From NCBI GenBank assembly GCA_036518955.1, contig DATDMG010000211.1, positions 1 through 16,805 on the forward strand: a stretch of 16,805 nucleotides of DNA, written 5' to 3'. The stretch is from DATDMG01 sp036518955 (GTDB lineage Bacteria; Actinomycetota; Actinomycetes; Actinomycetales; Kineosporiaceae). The notes below the pieces were generated by a model. That model was given only the letters and a program-made list of their open reading frames with translations. It ran no database searches and was not told the origin of the DNA. Position numbers and translations under genes: made by a program. This document shows positions 1-6,846 of the stretch, piece by piece. Numbering within the stretch: position 1 is the first letter of the stretch; each line of letters opens with the position of its first letter.

Positions 1-704
1 AGGAGCCGCCCGCACAGTGGTGACCCGGCACCGATCAGCAGCTTGACCGCCTCCGCCGCCGCCAGGCACCCGGCCGTCCCGGCGACGGCGCCCACGACCC
101 GGAAGCCCAGCGGGTCCCACGCCGGATCCGCCCGCGGGAACACGCAGCGCCAGCAGGCGTCGTCGCCGGTGCTGGTCAGCAGCTGCAGCTGCACGCCGTC
201 CATGGCGGCGACGACCTCGGACACCCCGAACCCTCGGCAGAGCCGATTGAGCAGGTAGCGCTCGGGGAAGTTGTGGCGGGCGTCGACGACCACGTCGGCG
301 CAAGCCACCAGCCCCGAGACCGGGTCGTCGTCCAGGCCGAGGTCGTGGGCCTCCACCCGGACGTCCGGGAAATGGCGTGTCAGGGTGTGGGCGGCGGAAC
401 GCACCCGGGAGCGGCCCAGGTCTGTCGGGGTCATCAGGGTCTGCCGGTTCAGATCGGGTAGCTCCAGCTCGCCGGGGTGCACCAGGATCAACCGGCCCAC
501 GCCCGCGGCGGCGCAATACGTGGCGGCGGCCCCACCGACGCCGCCGACCCCAGCCACCAGCACCGTCGCCCGGCGCAACCGTTCTTGCTCAAGCTGTCCC
601 AGGCCCGGGACGCCGAGCTGCCGGTCGAACCGGCTGGGCCTCGCAGCCGGGACGAGATCGATGACGCGCTCGGCGCCGCGGACGCGCTCGGTGTCCGGCC
701 TCAT
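1..704 (-). CDS. hesA: HesA/MoeB/ThiF-type E1-like adenylating enzyme (3' end cut by window edge)
   Basis: ThiF/MoeB-fold enzymes adenylate the C-terminus of small sulfur-carrier or ubiquitin-like proteins. HesA members are often found in nif clusters and are thought to serve Fe-S or molybdenum cofactor supply. About 234 residues are visible. The nucleotide-binding glycine loop AGVGGVGG is at residues 51-58. DLNRQ at 84-88 matches the conserved ATP-contact segment, and DARHNFPERYLLN at 141-153 matches the DxxDNFxxR region, with His where Asp is usual. CWRC at 184-187 is the first half of a structural zinc site; the second CxxC would lie beyond the window. The ATG at 704 overlaps the stop of the upstream nfu-like gene by one base (TGATG), so it is probably translationally coupled as the last visible gene of the nif operon. 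The family is clear; the exact symbol rests on nif context, and moeB or thiF is possible. Confidence 0.85.
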   Translation of the reverse strand, partial: MRPDTERVRGAERVIDLVPAARPSRFDRQLGVPGLGQLEQERLRRATVLVAGVGGVGGAAATYCAAAGVGRLILVHPGELELPDLNRQTLMTPTDLGRSRVRSAAHTLTRHFPDVRVEAHDLGLDDDPVSGLVACADVVVDARHNFPERYLLNRLCRGFGVSEVVAAMDGVQLQLLTSTGDDACWRCVFPRADPAWDPLGFRVVGAVAGTAGCLAAAEAVKLLIGAGSPLCGRL

Positions 705-1375
705 CACGCCACCAGCACCGTGCGCGACACCTCCGGCACCGCCGCCAGCACGACCCGCTCCACGAGCCGGGTGAGGGTCATGGCCGCAGCGGCACATCCC
801 TGGCAGGCGCCCCGCAGGCGCAGGTAGGCCACGTCGCCGTCGACCGCCACGAGCTCCACATCCCCGCCGTCCGCCCGCAACGCCGGCCGCACCCGGTCCA
901 GAGCCTCCCGCACCCGGTCCGGCAGGTTCGCATCGGGATGGCTCCCGGCTGCGGGTGACGGCCTCCCGGGAGCCTGCGGTGCCGCCAGCCCGGGTGGCGC
1001 GGGTGCCGGCCGGTGCCGGGGCAGGTGATCGACGACGAAGCCACTGCCCTGCGGGGTGATGACGAAGTCGATGCGCAGGCCGTCGACATCGTCGGCGTCC
1101 GCGTCGTCCACCAGGACGTCGATCCCGGACCGGGGCAGCACCCGGTCGGTGGGGGCCCGTCGAGTCGACAAGCTGAGCCGGACGGCGGGGCCAGCACCGG
1201 AGGGGCCCGTCCCTGCGGGGCCAGGGCCGGCGGGACCCGTCACGGCGGGCGCCGCCTCGCGGTCCACGGCCACGCGCAGGCCGACCTGGCCGCCGTCGCC
1301 GGGATCCTGAGCGTGTTCCGCGGCCAGGGCCCGTACCTGCCTCGCGGCGCGCGCGGTGACCTCGATCCGGATCAT
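704..1375 (-). CDS. NfuA-like Fe-S carrier: degenerate A-type (HesB/IscA) domain plus NifU C-terminal domain
   Basis: This is a two-domain Fe-S cluster carrier of 223 aa. Residues 1-118 resemble an A-type (HesB/IscA) domain: the start IEVTARAARQVRAL, then GLRVAV at 32-37, and the late segment GLRIDFV...GFVVDH. The three cluster-binding cysteines of that family are missing. Residues about 150-223 are a NifU C-terminal (Nfu) domain, with the helix RVREALDRVRPALRADGGDVE and the cluster-binding CQGC at 191-194. The same layout occurs in E. coli NfuA, where the cysteine-less domain helps target recognition. Unusually, residues 43-64 form a Gly/Pro/Ala-rich stretch replacing the usual Cys-Ser-Gly loop, and a Pro/Ala-rich linker joins the domains (122-150). 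The ATG overlaps the nifB stop by 4 nt (ATGA). In this position Frankia clusters carry a gene called nifU; the protein lacks the N-terminal IscU-like domain and the ferredoxin-like centre of full NifU. Confidence 0.88.
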   Translation of the reverse strand: MIRIEVTARAARQVRALAAEHAQDPGDGGQVGLRVAVDREAAPAVTGPAGPGPAGTGPSGAGPAVRLSLSTRRAPTDRVLPRSGIDVLVDDADADDVDGLRIDFVITPQGSGFVVDHLPRHRPAPAPPGLAAPQAPGRPSPAAGSHPDANLPDRVREALDRVRPALRADGGDVELVAVDGDVAYLRLRGACQGCAAAAMTLTRLVERVVLAAVPEVSRTVLVA

Positions 1376-2814
1376 GATGCGCTCACCTGCCGTGCGGCCA
1401 CCGCTCCGGCGAGCCGCTCCCCGGCCCGGGCCACGGCGTGCTCGATCACGTCATACACCTCGACGGCCTCGATCCCCTGTTCGCCGAGGCGCCGTCGCGG
1501 CCCGCTGCCGATGCGGCTGCAGAGGACTGCCGCGCAGCCCGCCAGCGCCGCCGCGGCGCCGGCTTCACCCGGGTCGGGGGCCGGCTGGCCGGGCGGGCAG
1601 TCGTCCGGGCCGTGACAGTAGCGATCGACCCGGCGCGTCTCGACGAGCCGGGCGTAGCCGGCGCCTGCCTCGTAGATCCGGAACTCCTGGGCATGTCCGA
1701 AGTGCTGGTCCACCAGGATCCCGCTCGACGTGGCCACTGCCACCAGCACCGTCACCCGGCGCCGGGGCCGCGCCAGCGAGGTGCCGGCGGCGACCGGCGG
1801 GGTGGCGGTCCGGGCGGGCCCGGCGAACTGCGCGCCGAGGTCCTCGTCGAGCAGCCCGACGGCGTCCGCGCGGCATTGCCGGCAGTGCCGCATCATGGTC
1901 ATCGACATGCCGCCGGGATCGCCGGCGCCGAGGGCCTCACAGCGGTCCTGCACGTCCCTCAGCTCCTGCGGGGTCGGGCCACGCTGCCCGGTGAGCCCGT
2001 AGTGGGTGCCATGCTCCGGCGCGGACACCAGCGGCATCACGTTGTGCAGGAACGCTCCCAGGCTGCGGACGGTCTGGGACACCTCCAGAAGGTGCTCGTC
2101 GTTGATCCCGGGAATCAAGACCGAGTTCACCTTGCACAGCACGCCTCGTGACGTCAGCGCCTCGATGCCCGCGAGCTGCCGTTCGGTCAGCACCCGGGAG
2201 GCCCCGCGCCCGGTGAGCCGTCGCCCGCCGAACGTGATCCACGGGTAGATCCGCTCCCCGATCTCGGGGTCGGTCATGTTCACGGTGACAGTCACGTGGG
2301 CGATGCCGAGCGACACGATCCGGTCGACGTGGTCGAGCACAGTGAGCCCGTTGGTGGAAACGCAGAGCGTCAGGTCGGGGTGCTCGCGAGAGATCATCTC
2401 CAGTGTCCCCAGGGTCCGCCGCGCATTGGCCAGCGGCTCGCCGGGTCCGGCCACCCCGATCACCCGCAGTTGGGGCACCATCGAACGCACGTGGCCCACC
2501 TTCTCCACCGCGCGCTCCGGGGACAGCAGACCGGTCGTGACGCCGGGCCGGCTCTCGTTCGAGCAGTCGAACTTGCGGTTGCAGTAGTGGCACTGGATGT
2601 TGCAGCCGGGCGCCACCGGCACGTGCATGCGGGCGTAGGTCCGGTGTGCCTCCGCGCTGTAACAGGGGTGGGTGGCGACCCGGGCGGCGATCGAGCGAGG
2701 GAGCCCGGAGGACGAGGTGCCGCACCGCGACGACGCGCAGCCGGACGCCGAGGGGGTGGAGCCGGCGGCGGCGTCCGGTCGGTGGGCCAGCAGCGGCAGC
2801 GGGACGACGGTCAC
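1372..2814 (-). CDS. nifB: NifB, radical SAM FeMo-co core synthase with C-terminal NifX-like domain
   Basis: NifB fuses two [4Fe-4S] clusters and inserts a carbide and a sulfide to make NifB-co, the 8Fe core of FeMo-co, using S-adenosylmethionine. The protein has 480 aa. The radical SAM motif CNIQCHYC is at 71-78 (Cys71, Cys75, Cys78), flanked by Cys51 and Cys85. GVAGPGEPLAN at 120-130 matches the SAM-binding GGE-like strand. CRQC at 311-314 is the late conserved cysteine pair close to the end of the catalytic domain. A linker then leads to a NifX/NafY-type domain from about residue 353 (TVLVAVATSSG, then DQHFGHAQEFRIY). This full fusion form is the usual length for NifB with the extra domain. 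It starts with GTG at 2814, overlapping the nifZ stop by 4 nt (GTGA). The first 40 residues are Ser/Ala-rich and poorly constrained, so a start slightly further in is possible. Confidence 0.97.
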   Translation of the reverse strand: MTVVPLPLLAHRPDAAAGSTPSASGCASSRCGTSSSGLPRSIAARVATHPCYSAEAHRTYARMHVPVAPGCNIQCHYCNRKFDCSNESRPGVTTGLLSPERAVEKVGHVRSMVPQLRVIGVAGPGEPLANARRTLGTLEMISREHPDLTLCVSTNGLTVLDHVDRIVSLGIAHVTVTVNMTDPEIGERIYPWITFGGRRLTGRGASRVLTERQLAGIEALTSRGVLCKVNSVLIPGINDEHLLEVSQTVRSLGAFLHNVMPLVSAPEHGTHYGLTGQRGPTPQELRDVQDRCEALGAGDPGGMSMTMMRHCRQCRADAVGLLDEDLGAQFAGPARTATPPVAAGTSLARPRRRVTVLVAVATSSGILVDQHFGHAQEFRIYEAGAGYARLVETRRVDRYCHGPDDCPPGQPAPDPGEAGAAAALAGCAAVLCSRIGSGPRRRLGEQGIEAVEVYDVIEHAVARAGERLAGAVAARQVSAS

Positions 2815-3113
2815 GACGGGGTCACCTGCTCCTGGACGGCCGCCAGTTCGCGCTCCAGACAGCCGACCAGACGGCCGCTGTCGAACGCGACGGCGTAGAC
2901 GATGTGTTCGTTGAGGTGGACGCCGACGTCCACGACCTGACCCGCGGTGCCCTCCTCGACGAGCACCTGGCCGACGGCGACGCGCGGGTCGGGGAAGGTG
3001 CCGTCCTGCCGCAGGTGGCGAGTGGCCGTCACCCGGTCACCGACGACCCAGCGGGTGGTGCCCGGCCCGAAGGTGCCGATCAGCGCGCTGCCGGGCTCGG
3101 GGGTCGTCATCAC
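2811..3113 (-). CDS. nifZ: NifZ, nitrogenase MoFe-protein maturation factor
   Basis: NifZ assists formation of the P-clusters in the MoFe protein. The 100-residue product shows the family core: GDRVTATRHLRQDGTFP, then VEEGTAGQVVDVGVHLNEH, then IVYAVAF and RLVGCLERELA. This fits the SH3-like NifZ fold, and the length is normal for short NifZ proteins. Two starts are possible, GTG at 3113 and ATG at 3110. The latter overlaps the nifW stop in a TGATG junction. The 3' end overlaps the GTG of nifB, so NifW, NifZ and NifB are likely coupled in translation. The order W-Z-B is that known from Frankia. Confidence 0.92.
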   Translation of the reverse strand: MMTTPEPGSALIGTFGPGTTRWVVGDRVTATRHLRQDGTFPDPRVAVGQVLVEEGTAGQVVDVGVHLNEHIVYAVAFDSGRLVGCLERELAAVQEQVTPS

Positions 3114-3463
3114 GCACCGTCCCCGAGGTCGGGGTGCACCTGCGAGAGGGGCACGAACTGGCCGGGGGCCCGGTCCTGGAGGACCTTGAACACGCGGTGC
3201 TCGAGCGGGCTCGCGGTGACGAGGGCGCCGTAGGCACGCCGCAGCGCGGCGCGGGTCCGCTCCCGGAGGGCGCCGGCGTCCGCCCCGTCGCCGGTGAGAG
3301 CCTCGAGTTCGCGGCCGAACAGCCGCATCACGTGCAGGCGCCCGACGTTCAGCACCTGCGGGTCGAAGGGGACGTCGAGCTCGCGGAACCAGTCCTCGGC
3401 GTCCCGGCAGGCCGCGAGGCGCTGCTGCAGGCTGGAGGCGGCAGCGGGGTCAGTCCTCGGCAT
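3110..3463 (-). CDS. nifW: NifW, nitrogenase stabilizing/protective protein
   Basis: NifW interacts with the MoFe protein and is linked to its maturation and to protection from oxygen. The product is 117 aa, close to the family norm. The conserved core runs over residues 22-50: AEDWFRELDVPFDP, then VLNVGRLHVMRLFG. The second half has an arginine-rich helix (RERTRAALRRAYGAL) followed by SPLEHRVFKVLQ, which matches the conserved end of NifW. The ATG at 3463 lies inside the end of the preceding DUF269 fragment gene (14-nt overlap), and the stop merges into the nifZ start. Start and family are both well supported. Confidence 0.93.
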   Translation of the reverse strand: MPRTDPAAASSLQQRLAACRDAEDWFRELDVPFDPQVLNVGRLHVMRLFGRELEALTGDGADAGALRERTRAALRRAYGALVTASPLEHRVFKVLQDRAPGQFVPLSQVHPDLGDGA

Positions 3464-3704
3464 GGGCCACCCCCGGGTAACGGCCGACGACGGCGGCGGC
3501 CCGTTTCACCAGGCGCTCACCGGCCGCCGCGAGCGGCTCGAGGCCGGCGAACCCGAACCGGCCGGCGTCCCGCAGGGACTCGGCGAGCAGCACCAGCCTG
3601 CCTGACATCACCACCGCCCGGCCGAATCCCTCGTGGTCGACGTCCAGGACCACGGCGGTGAGCACCTGTGCCTCGCGCTCCGGCGCATCACCTTGCGCAA
3701 CCAC
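3450..3704 (-). pseudogene. Truncated NifX-associated DUF269 protein (C-terminal half only)
   Basis: The readable product (84 aa from GTG 3704, or about 71 aa from GTG 3665) carries HEGFGRAVVMSGRLVLLAES, then LRDAGRFGFAGLEPLAAAGE and RLVKRAAAVVGRYPGVAHA. This is the conserved C-terminal half of the DUF269 nitrogen-fixation protein that follows nifX in many clusters (orf3 of Frankia). Family members are usually about 150 residues. The N-terminal half, normally starting well before HEGFGR, is missing, because the DNA upstream is already the end of nifX read in another frame. The start at 3665 has a plausible Shine-Dalgarno (GAGG, 5 nt before GTG), so a short protein may still be made. The stop overlaps the nifW start. 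I read it as a remnant left by a deletion between nifX and this gene. A functional minimal form cannot be excluded. Confidence 0.7.
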
Positions 3705-4036
3705 GGTGGCGGGCTGCCGCCGAGGACGGCCCGCAGCCGACTCAGCACGTCGGTGACCGGTGTGCCGTCCGGGATCTTCAACGGCATGATCCCCGCGTTC
3801 ACGACCTGCGCGGCCGCCGAGGGCCCGATCGAGGTGACGTGCACGATGGCGCAGTCCCGGACCGCGTCCAGGCGGCTCGGGGTGCGCTCGTCGTGCGGGC
3901 CGGCAGGCGGCAGGAACCGGGATTCGACCAGCACCGCGCTCTCGCCGTCCAGGTCGTAGACGTCGAACCGGCCGCTGCGGCCGAAGTGCTCGTCGACGGC
4001 AGCGCCGTCCGTGGTGGTCACGGCGATCCTCAACAC
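3608..4036 (-). CDS. nifX: NifX, FeMo-co precursor-binding protein with altered C-terminal tail
   Basis: NifX holds NifB-co and the VK-cluster during transfer to NifEN. The conserved part covers residues 1-117: LRIAVTTTDGAAVDEHFGRS at the N-terminus, RFDVYDL, DCAIVHVTSIG at 61-71, then VVNAGIMPLKIPDGTPV and the typical end GGSPPPWLRKVM (106-117). NifX proteins normally stop a few residues after this point. Here the frame continues for 25 residues of basic, unrelated sequence up to 3608. That tail is the out-of-frame reading of the DUF269 gene, so the original stop seems to have been lost in a junction event. It starts with GTG at 4036, overlapping the nifN stop, with GAGGAG about 7 nt upstream (inside nifN). 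Confidence 0.9.
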   Translation of the reverse strand: MLRIAVTTTDGAAVDEHFGRSGRFDVYDLDGESAVLVESRFLPPAGPHDERTPSRLDAVRDCAIVHVTSIGPSAAAQVVNAGIMPLKIPDGTPVTDVLSRLRAVLGGSPPPWLRKVMRRSARHRCSPPWSWTSTTRDSAGRW

Positions 4037-5427
4037 TGCGGGCTCCTCAGGGTGTCCGTGACGTGGGCGGGAACAGGCACCGGGCCGGACGGCGCGGCGG
4101 GGGCCGGGTGGGCGTCGTCCTGGCGGGCGAGCAGCACATCGGCGGCCCGGAACACGAACGCCAGGCCGCCCCGGTAGCCGGCGACCCCGTTGAGGGCCGC
4201 GCCGAACCGGTGGTCGACGGGCAGGCCGAGCGGCAGGTGCCCGGCACCGACGGCGCGGGCCGTGGCGACGGTGTGGCTCGACCCGATCACGACCTCAGCT
4301 CCGCCCTCGGCGGCGCGGGCACGCAGGTCCGACAGGTCGCCGACGACGACCTCCTCGCAGGCCGCCGTGGTCAGCACCGGTTCGTCGGTGGGCGAGACCG
4401 CGGCCACCACCCGGGCACCGGCGGAGGCCAGCAGGTGCGTGACCCCGGTGAGCAGCTCCGGCTCCGCGGCGACCGCGACGCGTGCCCCGCCGAGCACGAA
4501 GTGGGTGTCCAGCAGGCCGTCGGCCAGCCGGGCCCGGTCGCGGCGCACCCGGTCCGGGACCGGCTCGGACGTCGTCGTCCGCAACCGGTCCACGAAGGCG
4601 TCCACCGCCTCCAGACCGGCGAGGTGGTCGAACCGGGCCACCGGGACGCCGCCGCGGGCGAGGGTTTCGGCGGCGGCCGCGGCACTGGCGCCCGCCGACG
4701 CCGCGGCGGGCGCGGCCGCGAGGGCAGCCAGGGCCGCCCTGCCGGTACCCCCCGTCGTCAACGGGGACCACGCCGGGGCCAGGTGGCCGTCCAGCGAGCG
4801 GGAGAGATCGGGAACCAGCACCGGGGTCACCCCGAAGCCCGCGATCATCGCCTCCAGCTCGTCCAGGTCGCCCGCCGCCAGCGACACCCCGGCGAGCAGC
4901 GGGAACGCGAGCGGCCCCGACCGCACCGGCTGTTCCTCAGGCGGGGCTTCGAGCCCGGCCGCCACGATGCTCGCCAGCGCCGCGGACCAGCCGTCGGACA
5001 GCCCGCCGATGAAGTCGGGTGCCCGGACCAGGACCACGAGCGGGTCCTGCGGCCCGGACGCACGGCCGAGCCGGTACTCGCGGACGGTGGCCTCGACGTC
5101 CTCGCCGCTGGTCTCGCTGACCCCTGTGGTGATCACCCCGATCACGTCCGGCGCGGACGCCGACCGGATCGTGTCCAGGGCCGTTACCAGGTGGCCGGCC
5201 GCACCCAGGACGGCGGTCAGCTCGGTCACCGCCGTGGTCTGCAGCGGCACGGGCTCGCGGAAGTGCTTGGTCAGCAGGGCCTTGGCGAACGCCGCGCAGC
5301 CCTGCGGGCCGTGCAGCAGCGGCATGCACCGCTCCAGGCCGAGGAAGGCCAGCGCCGCGCCCAGCGGCCGGCTCAGCTTGAGCGGGTCGGTGGCACCGCG
5401 GCGCCCGCTGAGGGTGACGGTGGCCAT
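4030..5427 (-). CDS. nifN: NifN, beta subunit of the NifEN FeMo-co scaffold
   Basis: NifN pairs with NifE to form the scaffold on which the FeMo-co precursor is completed. The product is 465 aa from the ATG at 5427. The start is chosen because DPLKLSRPLGAALAFLG (14-30), then CMPLLHGPQGCAAFAKALL with Cys34 and Cys44, is the normal NifN N-terminus, and the ATG overlaps the nifE stop by one base (TGATG). The frame is open much further upstream, but that part is only a shadow of nifE. Other family marks are HFREPVPLQTTAVTEL (55-70), GVSETSGEDV (102-111), SRSLDGHL (209-216) and TTGGTGR. Residues about 230-255 are almost pure alanine where related proteins have a more varied helix. The last 30 residues are Pro/Ala-rich and variable. 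Confidence 0.95.
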   Translation of the reverse strand: MATVTLSGRRGATDPLKLSRPLGAALAFLGLERCMPLLHGPQGCAAFAKALLTKHFREPVPLQTTAVTELTAVLGAAGHLVTALDTIRSASAPDVIGVITTGVSETSGEDVEATVREYRLGRASGPQDPLVVLVRAPDFIGGLSDGWSAALASIVAAGLEAPPEEQPVRSGPLAFPLLAGVSLAAGDLDELEAMIAGFGVTPVLVPDLSRSLDGHLAPAWSPLTTGGTGRAALAALAAAPAAASAGASAAAAAETLARGGVPVARFDHLAGLEAVDAFVDRLRTTTSEPVPDRVRRDRARLADGLLDTHFVLGGARVAVAAEPELLTGVTHLLASAGARVVAAVSPTDEPVLTTAACEEVVVGDLSDLRARAAEGGAEVVIGSSHTVATARAVGAGHLPLGLPVDHRFGAALNGVAGYRGGLAFVFRAADVLLARQDDAHPAPAAPSGPVPVPAHVTDTLRSPQC

Positions 5428-6836
5428 CACGCCCCCTGGAGGCTGGCGGCGGTCCGGTCCCAGGGCGCGTCCTTGCGCACCTGGGACCAGACCGGGTTGT
5501 CCAGGGCCCGGACCAGCTGCCGGGCCAGCTCCGGCACGCCGGGGTAGCCGGCGAGCGGCACGTGCCGTTCCTGGTTGACGTCCAGGAACGGCAGCCGCGA
5601 CTTCAGGGCGGTGTACTGGTTGCGGCCGCCCGCGATCAGGATGTCGGCGCCGGTCTCCCGGACGATCTCGATGAGCTGCGCCGGCTTTCCGTCCCGCACG
5701 ATGCGCGCGTCCGGGCCGAGCAGCGCGGTCATCCGGTCGACGTCCTCCGGGGTGCTCTTGGTGGCGCCGGACGCGACGACCTCGACCCCGACGTCCTGCA
5801 GGGCGGAGATCATCGACCAGCTCTTCACGCCGCCGGTGTAGAGCACCGCGCGCACCCCGGCGAGGCGGTGGCGCAAAGGCTCCAGCGCGGCGCGGACCAG
5901 TGCCTCCTGCTCGGCGATCACGTCCTCGACCCGGCTGGCCAGAACGGGGTCGCCGAGCGTGGTGGCGAACCCGCGCAACGCGTCCGCCATCGCGCGGATG
6001 CCGTAGAAACTGCCCTCGAACCAGGGCACGCCGTATCGCTCCTGCAGGCCGCGGGCCAGCGGGAGCAGGGCCCGGGAGCAGACCACCATGGTGGCCTCGG
6101 CCCGGTGCGCGGTGGCGATGTCGCCGTACCGCCCGTCCCCGGTGATGCGGGCACGCATCCGGATGCCGAGCCGGTCCAGCACCGGGGTGACGTTCCACAG
6201 CTCTCCGGCGATGTTGTACTCGCCGACGAGGTTCACCTCGTGCACGCCGGGAGGCGGTGCCTGCCCGGGCTCCCGGGTACCGATCACGTGCTCGAGCAGC
6301 GCCGCCCCGGCCAGGCGGTTGCCGAAGTTCTTGCTGCCGGCGAAGCCGGGCGCATGCACCGGCACCACGGGCAGGCCGGCCCGCGCCGCGGCCGCCGAGC
6401 ACACGGCGTCCAGGTCGTCGCCGATCAGGGCGGTGACGCAGGTGGAGTACACGAACACCGCGGCGGGCCGGTGCTCGCGGGCCACCTCGAGCACCAGGTC
6501 GTAGACCTTCTGCTCCCCGCCGAAGACGACGTCGTGCTCGGTGACGTCGCTGGTGAACCCGCGGCGGTTCAGCTGCCGGCCGCTGGACAGGCTGCCCCGG
6601 GCCTCCCAGGAGTTCCCGAGGCAGCCGATCGGACCATGAATCACGTGTGCGGCGTCCGCGATCGGCACCAGGGTGATCATCGAGCCGTCGAAGGAACATC
6701 CTCCGGCAGCGCTGCCGGGCGTCGGGGCCGGACAGCCCGCCGTGCGGGCGGCAGCGTCCTTGCTGCGCTGGTGGCCGCAGCCCGGCTCGTCGTAGCGCGA
6801 CGGCGGCGGGCGGCGGGCGCTGGCGGTGGACGACAT
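5427..6836 (-). CDS. nifE: NifE, alpha subunit of the NifEN FeMo-co scaffold
   Basis: NifE is homologous to NifD and forms the NifEN scaffold with NifN. The protein is 469 aa from ATG 6836, preceded by GAGGAG at a 6-nt spacing; the nifK stop lies 10 nt upstream. GCSFDGSM (46-53), HGPIGCLGNSWEARG (67-81, Cys72) and YSTCVTALIGDD (130-141, Cys133) are the bridging-cluster cysteine regions. RRGFTSDVTEHDVVFGGEQK (91-110), the conserved NIAGELWN, MVVCSRALLPLA and QERYGVPWFEGSFYG segments, and IAGGRNQYTALKSRLPFLDVNQER all follow NifE. The ORF is open upstream into nifK, but that part is a shadow. Context between nifK and nifN is canonical. Confidence 0.97.
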   Translation of the reverse strand: MSSTASARRPPPSRYDEPGCGHQRSKDAAARTAGCPAPTPGSAAGGCSFDGSMITLVPIADAAHVIHGPIGCLGNSWEARGSLSSGRQLNRRGFTSDVTEHDVVFGGEQKVYDLVLEVAREHRPAAVFVYSTCVTALIGDDLDAVCSAAAARAGLPVVPVHAPGFAGSKNFGNRLAGAALLEHVIGTREPGQAPPPGVHEVNLVGEYNIAGELWNVTPVLDRLGIRMRARITGDGRYGDIATAHRAEATMVVCSRALLPLARGLQERYGVPWFEGSFYGIRAMADALRGFATTLGDPVLASRVEDVIAEQEALVRAALEPLRHRLAGVRAVLYTGGVKSWSMISALQDVGVEVVASGATKSTPEDVDRMTALLGPDARIVRDGKPAQLIEIVRETGADILIAGGRNQYTALKSRLPFLDVNQERHVPLAGYPGVPELARQLVRALDNPVWSQVRKDAPWDRTAASLQGA

Positions 6837-6846
6837 GGCCGGCTCC

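Noticed and set aside
4063..5547. Long plus-strand frames opposite nifN, nifE, nifK and nifD
   Set aside because: These are antisense shadows typical of high-GC coding DNA; their products are Arg/Gly/His-rich and match no family.
4030..6699. An 889-residue open frame covering nifN and most of nifE
   Set aside because: The part upstream of 5427 is an Arg/Pro-rich shadow of nifE; NifN begins at the ATG at 5427 with its normal N-terminus.
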